Assembly: GCA_905182835.1 (NCBI GenBank)
Contig: CAJJDI010000017.1
Span: forward strand, 1 to 32,472
Length of the DNA stretch: 32,472 nucleotides
Direction: 5' to 3'
Origin: an uncultured Flavobacteriaceae bacterium
Lineage (GTDB): Bacteria; Bacteroidota; Bacteroidia; Flavobacteriales; Flavobacteriaceae
The position numbers and the translations under genes were made by a program. The notes under the pieces are model-generated. The model was not told the origin of the DNA. It saw only the letters and a list, made by a program, of their open reading frames with translations, and ran no database searches. This document shows positions 18,963 to 27,638 of this stretch, piece by piece (position 1 is the stretch's first letter; the number at the start of each line of letters is the position of its first letter).

Positions 18963-19934
18963 ATGTCTAAGTTAAAATATTATTACGACTCTGAAACACT
19001 TTCTTATCGCAAAATAGATAGGAAAAAAAGTGATGTTATCAAATACATATTAATTAATTTGTTTGGATCAGTGTTTTTGAGTGTGTTTTTTATTTTTCTA
19101 ACTAGCACATATTTTGAGTCTCCTAAAGAAAAAACACTAACTAGAGAATTAGAGAACTTAAGATTGCAATATGATATTTTAAACGATAAAGTCGAGGATG
19201 CTGAAATGGTGTTATCTAACGTCGAAGAAAGAGATAATGCTATTTATAGAATATATTTTGAATCTAGCCCTATTTCTGAAGATAAGAGAAAGGCTGGTTT
19301 TGGTGGTGTAAATAGATATAAGAAATTTGATGGTTACGACTATTCCGAACTCATTAAAGAAAGCAACAAAAGAGTAGATATTTTACAAAAAAGAATAATC
19401 GTTCAATCTAAATCTTTAGATGAAATAACAAAATTAGCTTTAGAGAAAGAGAAATTTTTACAGGCAATTCCAGCAATCCAGCCTCTTAACAATGATGATC
19501 TTACTAGAATTGCATCAGGATACGGCAAAAGGACTGATCCTTTTACAAAAGCTAAAAAATTTCATTATGGAATGGATTTTACAGCACCACGAGGGACTCC
19601 AGTATACGCCACAGGAGATGGAGTCGTTAAAAGAGTTGACAGCAGGTCTTCCGGTTATGGAAAACATATTAGAATTGATCATGGATATGGATACACTAGT
19701 CTTTACGCTCATTTATACAAATACAATGTTAAGAAATGGGAAAAAGTTAAGCGTGGAGATCTAATCGGCTATGTAGGAAGCACAGGAAGATCTCAAGCAC
19801 CTCACTTACATTATGAGATTTTTAAAGATAAAGGAAGAATTAATCCAGTTAACTTTTACTATGGTAATTTAACTGCTAAAGAGTTTGATGATTTACTTAA
19901 ACAGACTTCTTTAGTAAACCAATCTTTAGACTAA
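18963..19934 (+). CDS. Membrane-anchored M23/LytM endopeptidase
   Basis: 323 residues. A cytoplasmic stub of about 27 residues is followed by one transmembrane span (about 28-50). A charged coiled-coil region follows (about 57-90 and 120-165), then a C-terminal M23 domain. The zinc ligands are present: His201 and Asp205 in HYGMDF, and His281 and His283 in APHLHYE. The family cuts peptidoglycan cross-bridges or activates amidases in the periplasm; the coiled coil suggests a divisome or elongation partner. Its TAA shares one base with the ATG of the MerR-like gene, so the two are translationally coupled. Confidence 0.93.
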   Translation: MSKLKYYYDSETLSYRKIDRKKSDVIKYILINLFGSVFLSVFFIFLTSTYFESPKEKTLTRELENLRLQYDILNDKVEDAEMVLSNVEERDNAIYRIYFESSPISEDKRKAGFGGVNRYKKFDGYDYSELIKESNKRVDILQKRIIVQSKSLDEITKLALEKEKFLQAIPAIQPLNNDDLTRIASGYGKRTDPFTKAKKFHYGMDFTAPRGTPVYATGDGVVKRVDSRSSGYGKHIRIDHGYGYTSLYAHLYKYNVKKWEKVKRGDLIGYVGSTGRSQAPHLHYEIFKDKGRINPVNFYYGNLTAKEFDDLLKQTSLVNQSLD

Positions 19935-20263
19935 TGAATATTGAATTACCTGAAAAAAGATATTACTCTATTGGTGAAGTAGCTAAAGCATTTAATGTTA
20001 ACACTTCCCTAATTCGTTTTTGGGAAAAAGAGTTTAAAGCACTAAGCCCTAAGAAAAGTACAAACGGAAAAAGAAAGTTTACTGCAGAAGATATCACTAG
20101 CATGAAACAGATATTTTTTTTACTTAAAGAAAAAGGGTATACAATTGAGGGAGCAAAGACTTATATCAAAGAAGCTAAGAAAAAGCCGATGAATAACTTT
20201 GAAATAGTTGAAAAATTAAATGAAATAAAAAACAGATTACTTAGAATAAAAAAAGAATTATAA
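19934..20263 (+). CDS. MerR-family transcriptional regulator (short)
   Basis: 109 residues. The N-terminal winged helix-turn-helix reads YYSIGEVAKAFNVNTSLIRFWEKEF (about 10-34), then the wing with TNGKRKFTAEDI and a helix, LLKEKGYTIEGAKTYI, which is the MerR signature. The usual effector-binding domain is missing; only a short helical tail follows, so it probably responds by dimerization or protein contact rather than a bound metal. It overlaps the M23 gene by 1 nt and ends 2 nt from the convergent der stop. Targets are unknown; a link to cell-envelope control is an inference from the coupling. Confidence 0.88.
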   Translation: MNIELPEKRYYSIGEVAKAFNVNTSLIRFWEKEFKALSPKKSTNGKRKFTAEDITSMKQIFFLLKEKGYTIEGAKTYIKEAKKKPMNNFEIVEKLNEIKNRLLRIKKEL

Positions 20264-20265
20264 AT

Positions 20266-21567
20266 CTATTTTTTTCTCATATATATATCCAACGGAACTC
20301 CGTTAAAATCAAAATTTTCTCTTAGTTTATTTTCTAAAAATCGCTTGTAGGGTTCTTTAACATATTGTGGTAAGTTACAAAAGAACGCAAATTGTGGTTG
20401 TGGAGTTGGAAGTTGCGTTATAAACTTAATTTTAACATATTTTGCTTTATAAGCAGGTGGAGGATAATGCTGTATTAAAGGCAATAAAGTCTCATTTAAG
20501 AGGTTAGTTTTTATTTTTTTAGATCTATTTTTATAAACTTCCACAGCAGTTTCTATAGCTTTAAAGAGTCTTTGTTTAGTTAAACTGGAAATGAAAACAA
20601 TCGGAACATCAATAAAAGGTTCTATTTCTTTTCTAATCATCTTTTCATAATCTTTTAACGACTGAGTTTCTTTTTCTACTAGATCCCATTTGTTAACAAG
20701 AATTACAATTCCTTTTTTATTTCGTTCAGCAAGCCAGAAAATATTCCTCACTTGACCGTCAAATCCCCTGGTAGCATCTAATAATAAGATACAAACATCT
20801 GAATGCTCTATCGCTCTAACACTTCTCATTACAGAGTAGAATTCAAGATCTTCTTTTACTTTAGATTTTCTTCTAATTCCAGCAGTATCTACGAGATTAA
20901 ATTCAAATCCAAATCTATTATATTTTGTATCAATTGAGTCTCTTGTTGTTCCTGCAATATCAGTAACAATATATCTTTCTTCACCTATTAAAGCATTAAT
21001 AAATGATGATTTTCCTGCATTTGGCCTGCCAACTACAGCAAATCTAGGTAGGTCATTTACCTCTTCTGGTTCATCTGAAAAGTTTTTAACTAGAGCATCT
21101 AACAAATCTCCAGTACCAGATCCGTTAATACTAGCAATTGTATAGTATTCTCCTAATCCTAATTCATAAAATTCAACAGCATTGTTAGATCTTGCTGAAT
21201 TATCTACCTTGTTTACAACTAGAAATACAGGTTTATTAACTTTTCGAAGCAGTTTTGCTACATCTTCATCCATAGCAGTTACTCCAGATTCAACATCAAC
21301 CATAAATATAATTGCATCAGACTCATCTATTGCTAATTCTACTTGTTTGTCGATTTCACTTTCAAATACATCATCACTACCAACAACGTACCCTCCAGTA
21401 TCAATCAGAGAAAACTCCTTACCATTCCAATCACTTTTACCATAATGTCTGTCTCTAGTAACACCACTAGCAGCATCTACTATTGCTTCACGCCTTTGTA
21501 CAAGCCTATTAAAAAAAGTTGATTTGCCAACGTTTGGTCTTCCTACTATTGCTACTATATTACTCAT
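20266..21567 (-). CDS. der: Double-domain GTPase Der (EngA)
   Basis: 433 residues with two G domains in tandem. G1 motifs are GRPNVGKST (9-17) and GRPNAGKSS (180-188), and G4 motifs are NKVD (119-122) and NKWD (near 291). A C-terminal KH-like domain includes [17 protein letters not shown] and ends YMRKK. Der acts in late 50S ribosome assembly. The start is ATG at 21567. The minus-strand promoter candidate lies just upstream, and the gene is separate from the secreted-protein gene by a terminator. Confidence 0.98.
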   Translation of the reverse strand: MSNIVAIVGRPNVGKSTFFNRLVQRREAIVDAASGVTRDRHYGKSDWNGKEFSLIDTGGYVVGSDDVFESEIDKQVELAIDESDAIIFMVDVESGVTAMDEDVAKLLRKVNKPVFLVVNKVDNSARSNNAVEFYELGLGEYYTIASINGSGTGDLLDALVKNFSDEPEEVNDLPRFAVVGRPNAGKSSFINALIGEERYIVTDIAGTTRDSIDTKYNRFGFEFNLVDTAGIRRKSKVKEDLEFYSVMRSVRAIEHSDVCILLLDATRGFDGQVRNIFWLAERNKKGIVILVNKWDLVEKETQSLKDYEKMIRKEIEPFIDVPIVFISSLTKQRLFKAIETAVEVYKNRSKKIKTNLLNETLLPLIQHYPPPAYKAKYVKIKFITQLPTPQPQFAFFCNLPQYVKEPYKRFLENKLRENFDFNGVPLDIYMRKK

Positions 21568-21583
21568 ATCATTTAAATGAATG

Positions 21584-21616
21584 CAAATGTAATGTTAAAA
21601 CTAGAATTTAATGCAA
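21584..21616 (-). promoter_or_regulatory. Candidate der promoter
   Basis: On the minus strand TTG (21616-21614), a 22-nt gap, and TACATTTG (21591-21584) match the Bacteroidota TTG / TAnnTTTG pair at allowed spacing. The predicted leader is about 10 nt. It overlaps the A-run flank of the terminator that serves the upstream gene. Confidence 0.55.
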
Positions 21617-21650
21617 AAAAAAAGTTGATTAATAAATTAATCAACTTTTT
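21615..21650 (-). terminator. Rho-independent terminator of the secreted-protein gene
   Basis: A stem of 14 pairs including the A/T flanks, centred on GTTGATTAA / TTAATCAAC with a 4-nt loop. On the minus strand it is followed by a nine-U run, so it ends transcripts from 22429 about 25 nt past the stop codon. The T-run on the other side is shorter but could let it work in both directions. Confidence 0.85.
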
Positions 21651-21673
21651 ATATAATATAAATTAAGTAAGCT

Positions 21674-22429
21674 TTATTTCAATTTTGAAGACATTTCTGT
21701 ATTTAATTCTGCAGTCTGTACAGTAATACCCCATACTTCGTCGATAGATGCCGTAGCAGCTTTCTCATCATTACGATGAGTTCTCCAGCCGTGCATTTCA
21801 TTATAAGCATTTACATAATCAACATCTGGATCAGTAAAATCACCCATTCCTTCAGCATGACTATTGTAAGGCTCTACTTCTAACAATTGTCGTGACTCCC
21901 CACCTGAAACTAACATAAATAAACCGCTAACACCAGAATAACCAAGTTCTTTCTGTACCTTATTGTTATTTCTCCAGAATCTTAAAAAATCTGACATCTG
22001 ACCTGTTTTAATAGTGTATGTTGTCATTTTTACAAATTTAGCTGGCGGTGCATCATTATTCCAATTTTGACAAAGTCCTTTCATTCTCCACCATCTTTTA
22101 TTTCCGTCATTACTTTGAACATAAGGCATTACATGCTTACCCCAATAAGCTAATTCTGCAGTGTTATCTTCGTCAAAAGCTGCTGCATTTCTATTACCCA
22201 TCACCCTCATATACTTTCCTTGATCTTGTCCAGTAATGATTTGGTACGTAGCCATAGAAGTTTCGGCCGTTCCATTAAATTTATCTGTCTTTTTAGCTAC
22301 ACCAGCTTCAAACTCTGCATTCATCCCAGCTTTAGGGGTCCATTTATTCGTTTGCCAATATTCACTATTTGGGTTAGTTTGAGAAAAGGCAAAAAAGGGC
22401 ACTAAAAGTAACACTAATAATTTTTTCAT
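21674..22429 (-). CDS. Secreted protein of unknown function, probable tandem alpha/beta-barrel (NIPSNAP/ABM-like)
   Basis: 251 residues with a clear signal peptide, MKKLLVLLLVPFFAFSQ; cleavage is probably near residue 16-17, and there is no lipobox Cys or T9SS domain. The mature part has two similar stretches, MATYQIITGQDQGKYMRVM and KMTTYTIKTGQMSDFLRFW, each a strand followed by a helix. This resembles dimeric alpha/beta-barrel (NIPSNAP or ABM-like) folds, so the protein may be an internal duplication. It is rich in Trp and in aromatic residues. I do not recognise a named family. GC is clearly higher than in neighbours (27 of 60 bases at 21721-21780 against 17 of 60 at 20521-20580), which suits a highly expressed gene. 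It is a single-gene transcript with its own terminator. Confidence 0.8.
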   Translation of the reverse strand: MKKLLVLLLVPFFAFSQTNPNSEYWQTNKWTPKAGMNAEFEAGVAKKTDKFNGTAETSMATYQIITGQDQGKYMRVMGNRNAAAFDEDNTAELAYWGKHVMPYVQSNDGNKRWWRMKGLCQNWNNDAPPAKFVKMTTYTIKTGQMSDFLRFWRNNNKVQKELGYSGVSGLFMLVSGGESRQLLEVEPYNSHAEGMGDFTDPDVDYVNAYNEMHGWRTHRNDEKAATASIDEVWGITVQTAELNTEMSSKLK

Positions 22430-22528
22430 TTTGTATGTTTTTATAGTTAATTAAGGCTAAACTATACAACTACATGAAAATAAGTTTTAAATAAAAGTTA
22501 TTAGAGTCGTGAAAATTTAAAAAATGTT

Positions 22529-23407
22529 TTAATTATTGTAACCGAACCTTCTTAATTGAGTTTGATTGCTTCGCCAATTTTTATTGACTTTTACATAAAG
22601 TTCAATATGAACTTGTTTACCAAAAAATGCTTCTAAATCTCTTCTAGCTTGTGTACCAACTCTTTTTAAAGCCACCCCTTTATGACCTATAACAATTCCT
22701 TTTTGACTTTCTCTTTCTACCATAATAATAGACCTAATTCTAATAATTTTTTCTTCTTCAAAAAACTCTTCTGTTAGGATTTCCACAGAGTATGGAATTT
22801 CTTTTTTGTAAAAAGTTAGAATTTTTTCTCTTACAATTTCATTTACAAAAAATCGCTCCGGTTTATCCGTAAGTTGATCTTTAGGGTAAAAAGGCGGAGA
22901 TTCTGGAAGTAACTCTACTATTCTGTTAAAAACTTCTTTAATTTGAAAATTTTTAAGTGCAGAAACAGGGTATATCTCAGCATTTGGGACTTTTTCTTTC
23001 CACATCTCTGCATACACTTCTAACTCTTCTTGATTAGAAATATCGATTTTATTAATTAATAATAATACAGGTATTTTGGAGTTAATTATTTTTTGAAAAA
23101 ACTTTTCATCTTTAAGGTCTTTTTCTCCAATTTCAACCATGTAGACTAATACATCTGCATCATCTAACGCAGCTTTTACAAAATCCATCATAGATGATTG
23201 GAGCTCGTAAGCTGGTTTTATAATTCCTGGAGTATCGGAAATAACCATCTGAAAGTCATCGCCATTTACTATCCCTAGTATTCTGTGTCTTGTAGTCTGG
23301 GCTTTTGAAGTAATAATAGAAAGCTTCTCTCCAACAAATGAATTCATTAGAGTGGATTTACCAACATTTGGATTTCCAATAATATTTACAAAACCAGCCT
23401 TATGCAT
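22529..23407 (-). CDS. era: GTPase Era
   Basis: 292 residues. The G domain has G1 GNPNVGKSTL (11-20), G3 DTPG and G4 NKID. The C-terminal KH domain carries KRVGTQARRDLEAFFGKQVH and the family ending VKVNKNWR. Era binds the 3' end of 16S rRNA and helps mature the 30S subunit. The start is ATG at 23407. It is a monocistronic gene on the minus strand, between a promoter candidate at 23426-23419 and the promoter region of the secreted-protein gene. Confidence 0.97.
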   Translation of the reverse strand: MHKAGFVNIIGNPNVGKSTLMNSFVGEKLSIITSKAQTTRHRILGIVNGDDFQMVISDTPGIIKPAYELQSSMMDFVKAALDDADVLVYMVEIGEKDLKDEKFFQKIINSKIPVLLLINKIDISNQEELEVYAEMWKEKVPNAEIYPVSALKNFQIKEVFNRIVELLPESPPFYPKDQLTDKPERFFVNEIVREKILTFYKKEIPYSVEILTEEFFEEEKIIRIRSIIMVERESQKGIVIGHKGVALKRVGTQARRDLEAFFGKQVHIELYVKVNKNWRSNQTQLRRFGYNN

Positions 23408-23418
23408 ATTTTTTTTTT

Positions 23419-23426
23419 CAAAGATA
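23419..23426 (-). promoter_or_regulatory. Candidate era promoter (-7 element)
   Basis: Minus-strand TATCTTTG matches TAnnTTTG. The predicted start site is only about 5 nt before the era ATG at 23407, so the transcript would be nearly leaderless. A terminator-like hairpin lies just upstream. Confidence 0.5.
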
Positions 23427-23451
23427 CTTTTTATATTATTTAAATGAATAA

Positions 23452-23486
23452 AAAAAAAGACCTATCATAAAATGACAAGTCTTTTT
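23452..23486. terminator. Bidirectional terminator-like hairpin with no clear parent gene
   Basis: Outer stem AAAAAGAC / GTCTTTTT with an inner TCAT / ATGA pair. On the minus strand it is followed by a long U-run, on the plus strand by five U's. No annotated gene ends here: era starts at 23407 going left and purT starts at 23682 going right. Confidence 0.6.
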
Positions 23487-23669
23487 AAATACTAAATTCA
23501 ATTAACTATTTAGCACAAAGTTTAATATTATAAATTTAATAAGATTGATATAATTTAACTATAACAAATCAAGCTTGGAGTGTAAGAAATCAAAAAAAAC
23601 AGAATTTGCAGTGGAATTCCCGTAGTAAAAGAATGAAAAAAGCTGTATAAGAGGTTCTTATTATTTTAT
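23487..23669. other. Intergenic stretch, possible small RNA
   Basis: Non-coding in all frames as far as I can tell; the one open frame on the minus strand runs into purT as an antisense shadow. It holds a small GAATT/AATTC dyad at 23602-23619 and a moderately GC-richer patch around 23575-23635. The adjacent hairpin suggests a transcript may end at 23452-23486. No known RNA family is recognised. Confidence 0.25.
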
Positions 23670-23677
23670 TAAGTTTG
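23670..23677 (+). promoter_or_regulatory. Candidate purT promoter (-7 element)
   Basis: TAAGTTTG matches TAnnTTTG and ends only 4 nt before the purT ATG at 23682. With the usual spacing, transcription would begin at or next to the start codon, making a leaderless mRNA. No -33 TTG is seen at normal spacing. Confidence 0.45.
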
Positions 23678-23681
23678 TAAC

Positions 23682-24842
23682 ATGAGAAATAAAATACTTT
23701 TATTGGGTTCTGGAGAGTTAGGAAAAGAAGTTGTAATTGCGATGCAAAGATTAGGACAATATGTAATAGCTGTAGATAATTATAAGGATGCTCCTGCAAT
23801 GCAAGTATCTCATGAATTTGAAGTTATAAACATGTTAGATGGAGATGAGTTAGATAGAATTGTCGATAAACATAAGCCAGATTTTATTGTGCCAGAAGTA
23901 GAAAGTATTAGAACAGAACGTTTCTATAAATATGAAAAACAAGGATATAAGGTAATCCCGTCAGCAAAAGCAGCAAATTACACAATGAATAGAAAATCTA
24001 TTAGAGATTTAGCGTCCGTAGAATTAGGTTTGAAAACCGCAAAATACAAATATGCAACATCTTATGAAGAGCTTATTGAAGGAGTGCAATTCACAGGTAT
24101 GCCATGCGTAGTTAAACCATTAATGTCTTCTTCTGGCAAAGGACAGTCTGTAATTAGAAGTGGATCCGATATTAAAAAAGCTTGGACAGAAGCATTAAAA
24201 GGATCTCGAGGTGATTTAATGGAAGTAATAGTAGAAGAATTTATCTCCTTTGACTATGAAATTACTCTACTGACTCTCACGCAAAATAATAATAAAACTT
24301 TATTTTGCCCACCAATTGGACACAGGCAAGAAAGAGGAGATTACCAAGAAAGTTGGCAACCAATGAAAATGGAAGATATCCACTTAAAAATAGCCCAAGA
24401 AATGGCAGATAAAGTAACCAAATCACTTGGAGGTAATGGTATTTGGGGAGTTGAGTTTTTTATTGGTAAAAATGGTGTGTACTTCTCAGAGTTATCCCCC
24501 AGACCACATGATACAGGAATGGTGACCCTAGCAGGAACACAGAATTTCTCAGAATTTGAACTACATGCTCGTGCAATATTAGGGATTCCAGTTTTGAAAA
24601 TACCTCTAATTAGAAATGGTGCATCTGCAGTTGTATTGGCTGAAAATGAAAATGAAAAATTTCCATTAATATCAGGTTTAAAAGAGGCTGCAAATTATAA
24701 AAATACAGATTTTAAAATTTTCGGAAAACCAACAACAAGGAAATATAGAAGAATGGCAATTTCTTTAGCATATGGCACAGAGGAGACTTCAATATTAGTT
24801 GAAAAAGCAATAGAGGTTGCGTCTAAAATAAAGATTGACTAA
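23682..24842 (+). CDS. purT: Formate-dependent GAR transformylase
   Basis: 386 residues. The N-terminal nucleotide-binding motif is [20 protein letters not shown] (about 6-25), then [13 protein letters not shown] and [13 protein letters not shown]. The ATP-grasp core has [15 protein letters not shown] and the metal-binding [16 protein letters not shown]. PurT uses formate and ATP to formylate GAR in purine synthesis, the folate-independent alternative to PurN. The start matches the family. It converges on ppc with a 4-nt overlap of the stop codons. Confidence 0.97.
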   Translation: MRNKILLLGSGELGKEVVIAMQRLGQYVIAVDNYKDAPAMQVSHEFEVINMLDGDELDRIVDKHKPDFIVPEVESIRTERFYKYEKQGYKVIPSAKAANYTMNRKSIRDLASVELGLKTAKYKYATSYEELIEGVQFTGMPCVVKPLMSSSGKGQSVIRSGSDIKKAWTEALKGSRGDLMEVIVEEFISFDYEITLLTLTQNNNKTLFCPPIGHRQERGDYQESWQPMKMEDIHLKIAQEMADKVTKSLGGNGIWGVEFFIGKNGVYFSELSPRPHDTGMVTLAGTQNFSEFELHARAILGIPVLKIPLIRNGASAVVLAENENEKFPLISGLKEAANYKNTDFKIFGKPTTRKYRRMAISLAYGTEETSILVEKAIEVASKIKID

Positions 24843-27424
24843 GCAGAGTTTCTACTAGCGTTAATATTACCAAATAAAGATCTTGTCACTATCTTATCAT
24901 AAATAATAATCTCATCTCTATTTTTTATTGGATCTTTTTTTAATTCCTGTAATTTCTTTAAAGCATGTTGCTGTATTGTTAATAATGGCAATACAATTGA
25001 CTCTCTAGCTTCTATAGACAGTTTTCCAGCAGGTTCTTCACTCATTAATTTTCTAGAGCCTGTTAATTTGTAAAGCATTTCTAGAGTTGTATTATATTCA
25101 TTAAAAATTATATTCCAAAAATCTCCAAATTCCTTATCATCAGACATGTATTTAGTTAGATCTAAAAAAGACTTAGATAGTGACATCATACTGTTTTCAA
25201 TTAAAGTTTTAAAGAAACTAGACTCTTTATAGAGTTTTTTAACTTTACTTAATTCACCAAGATCATCATAATGCTTTAGTGCATATCCAACTCCAAAAAA
25301 TCCAGGGACATTTTGCTTTAATTGACTCCAAGAACCAACAAATGGAATTGCTCTTAAATCTGAAAATATTAATTTATCATCTGAATTTCTTTTAGAAGGC
25401 CTACTTCCTACATTTGTTTTTGAATAATATTTTAAAGTACTCATATGCTCTAAATATGGAAGAAATTTAGGGTGGTTTTTGAAGTTAACATATGCATCAT
25501 AACTAATCTTAGATATGTGATCCATCGTTTCAAAACAGTCCTCAGGGATCGTTAAATCAGTTTCATTAAGTTTATTTAAAATACCTGAACTCATAAGTTG
25601 CTCGACATTATATTTAGAAGAATCTAATGTTCCAAAATTAGAACTTATTGTTTGCCCTTGTACGGTAAGCTGAACTTCTTTAGACTCAATACTAGGCCCT
25701 AGAGAAGCATAAAATTTATGTGTTTTTCCACCACCTCTTGCTGGTGGACCACCTCTACCATCAAAGAATATAACATCTACTTTATGTTTTCTAGAAATAC
25801 TAGTAAGCATTTGCTTTGCTTTATAAATAGCCCAATTAGCCATTAGATACCCCCCATCTTTTGTGCCGTCAGAAAACCCTAACATAATATTTTGTTTAAG
25901 TTTTCTATTTAATAAATGCTCTAAATAAGTTGGGTTTGTGTATAAGGCTTCCATTACATCAGAAGCATTTTCTAAATCTTCTATTGTTTCAAATAAAGGG
26001 CATATGTCAATAGGTAGCTCATCATCAAAAGCCACCAACTTCAACATCGCATATAGTTGCATTACATTTAACGCAGTTTTATTGTTACTTATAATATATC
26101 TATTAGCTGCTTTTTCTCCATTTGAAGTTTGAATTTTTTTAATTGCCTTTATAGTATTTAAAGTGTTCAACACTAATTCGTTAGAAAAATATGAGAGATC
26201 TATACTTCCTTTTACTTTAGATAAGATTTGAATTTGTTCATTTTCAACAAGTTCAAAGTAATTATTCGGGAAAAGATCTAATTTATTTTTAATTGAGCTT
26301 TTAACTATTTCATTAAATACATTGTTATGCACCCTACTATCTTGTCTGATATCCATTGTTGCAAAATGAGAACCGAATAGTTTTACTTTATTAATCAAAC
26401 TATCGACTAAATTCAAGTATAGTGATTGGTGGTCTTTAATAATTATTACTTTTATTTCTTGTAAGCTATCCATCAGGTATTTTGACGAAAAGATATTTTC
26501 AGAGCTTCTTATAAATACATATTCATGTAGGTTATCTTGAATTTTAATTAGCTTATCTTCTACTCCTTTAAAAGTAAGTCTTCTCTTTAATTCTCTAACA
26601 TCTCTATAATAATTTTTAACTATAGTTTGTTTTAATCTATCCGCGACCTGTAAAGTGATTTCAGGTGTAACAAAAGGATTTCCATCTCTATCTCCTCCTG
26701 GCCAAAAACCGATGCTCATTAGGTTATTTTCGAAATCTTTATTATTAAAAATATTTTCTTTTATATAATTATAAATATCACCAAAGGACTGGTAGAAAAC
26801 ATTTTCTAAATACCATATTAAATTTACCGCTTCATCAAAAGGAGTAGGCTTCGTAGATTTAAAAAATGAAGTCTTCGCTAATTGAGTAAGGTAATTTTTT
26901 ATATCAATAAGCTTGTTGTTTTTAATAGCCTCGGTAAGATCTGTAATAATCCCTAATACATTATCAGGGTAAAATTGAGTAGGGTGAGCAGTTAATACGA
27001 TTTTAACATTAAAATCTTCAATGTAGTTTTTTAATACTTGAATTTTATCTTCTGTTGTTGCAGACTCTTTTAGGTTTCGAATAGTACCTACTCCATTCAT
27101 GTTGTTTACAATTGGAAAAGACGCATCTTCAATAGCGTCAAAAAGAACTACTTGTCTCTCAATATATTGTATGAACCTAAACAGAAGGTCTATTTGACTT
27201 TTTTCATTTCTTCTTCCTTGATATTTAATAAAAAAATTCTCAACTATTTTTGAAGGGTCATTACCATGTTTAAAACCCTTTAAACATGTTTCATGAAATA
27301 AAGGTAGCAGAACACCAGTTTTGTTAATTTTATCAAATGGAAGAGTTAAAAATATACTATTATAAATTTGAAATTTTGCTAGCACGCTTTCCTTGAATCT
27401 TGTAACCTTAGGTTTTACTGACAT
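24839..27424 (-). CDS. ppc: Phosphoenolpyruvate carboxylase, divergent Bacteroidota type
   Basis: 861 residues. Recognisable PEPC motifs run in order: LTAHPTQ (144-150) with catalytic His147, [15 protein letters not shown] (239-253), [16 protein letters not shown] (516-531), [14 protein letters not shown] (553-566), [14 protein letters not shown] and a C-terminal RNSA (858-861). Canonical enzymes read TAHPTE, FHGRGG and a terminal NTG, so this copy differs at usually fixed places, including Asp555 for the active-site His. PEPC makes oxaloacetate from PEP and bicarbonate and feeds the TCA cycle and the aspartate family. thrB and thrC lie just upstream on the same strand. Start is ATG at 27424, after a 214-nt gap. 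Confidence 0.94.
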   Translation of the reverse strand: MSVKPKVTRFKESVLAKFQIYNSIFLTLPFDKINKTGVLLPLFHETCLKGFKHGNDPSKIVENFFIKYQGRRNEKSQIDLLFRFIQYIERQVVLFDAIEDASFPIVNNMNGVGTIRNLKESATTEDKIQVLKNYIEDFNVKIVLTAHPTQFYPDNVLGIITDLTEAIKNNKLIDIKNYLTQLAKTSFFKSTKPTPFDEAVNLIWYLENVFYQSFGDIYNYIKENIFNNKDFENNLMSIGFWPGGDRDGNPFVTPEITLQVADRLKQTIVKNYYRDVRELKRRLTFKGVEDKLIKIQDNLHEYVFIRSSENIFSSKYLMDSLQEIKVIIIKDHQSLYLNLVDSLINKVKLFGSHFATMDIRQDSRVHNNVFNEIVKSSIKNKLDLFPNNYFELVENEQIQILSKVKGSIDLSYFSNELVLNTLNTIKAIKKIQTSNGEKAANRYIISNNKTALNVMQLYAMLKLVAFDDELPIDICPLFETIEDLENASDVMEALYTNPTYLEHLLNRKLKQNIMLGFSDGTKDGGYLMANWAIYKAKQMLTSISRKHKVDVIFFDGRGGPPARGGGKTHKFYASLGPSIESKEVQLTVQGQTISSNFGTLDSSKYNVEQLMSSGILNKLNETDLTIPEDCFETMDHISKISYDAYVNFKNHPKFLPYLEHMSTLKYYSKTNVGSRPSKRNSDDKLIFSDLRAIPFVGSWSQLKQNVPGFFGVGYALKHYDDLGELSKVKKLYKESSFFKTLIENSMMSLSKSFLDLTKYMSDDKEFGDFWNIIFNEYNTTLEMLYKLTGSRKLMSEEPAGKLSIEARESIVLPLLTIQQHALKKLQELKKDPIKNRDEIIIYDKIVTRSLFGNINASRNSA

Positions 27425-27448
27425 TTAAAATTGATTTTGTGTTAATTC

Positions 27449-27484
27449 ATATCACTTATGTGAATTTAAGTTAAATAGTGATAT
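27449..27484. repeat. 8-bp inverted repeat in the ppc leader region
   Basis: ATATCACT (27449-27456) and AGTGATAT (27477-27484) are exact complements separated by 20 nt, 25-60 nt upstream of the ppc ATG. It could be a leader hairpin or an operator pair. Confidence 0.4.
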
Positions 27485-27528
27485 TTAAATATATATAATT
27501 CAAAGAATCGTGAAATATTACAAATTTG

Positions 27529-27545
27529 ATAATACAGCGTATTAT
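27529..27545. promoter_or_regulatory. 17-bp dyad, possible operator
   Basis: ATAATAC-AGC-GTATTAT is a perfect 7-bp inverted repeat around a 3-nt centre, about 105-120 nt upstream of ppc. The size and spacing suit a dimeric regulator. It directly adjoins a second dyad at 27547-27570. Confidence 0.4.
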
Positions 27546-27546
27546 A

Positions 27547-27570
27547 AATTACACTTTTAATGATGTAATT
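27547..27570. repeat. 7-bp stem, possible hairpin downstream of thrC
   Basis: AATTACA (27547-27553) and TGTAATT (27564-27570) pair across a 10-nt loop, about 70 nt after the thrC stop on the minus strand. It lacks a U-run on that side, so it is a weak terminator candidate. Confidence 0.3.
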
Positions 27571-27638
27571 CATTTTCAGATGACAATTATTTTCATAAGT
27601 CAAAATGATATGGCAAATTATAATTTAGAGAAATAAAA

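Noticed and set aside
23487-23669. Purine riboswitch upstream of purT
   Set aside because: The conserved purine aptamer core and its flanking stems are not seen, and the -7 element sits directly at the purT start, leaving no leader to hold it.
23590-23799. Minus-strand open frame of 69 codons upstream of purT
   Set aside because: More than half is antisense to the conserved purT N-terminus, and the composition is that of reversed AT-rich DNA. No homology pattern is seen.
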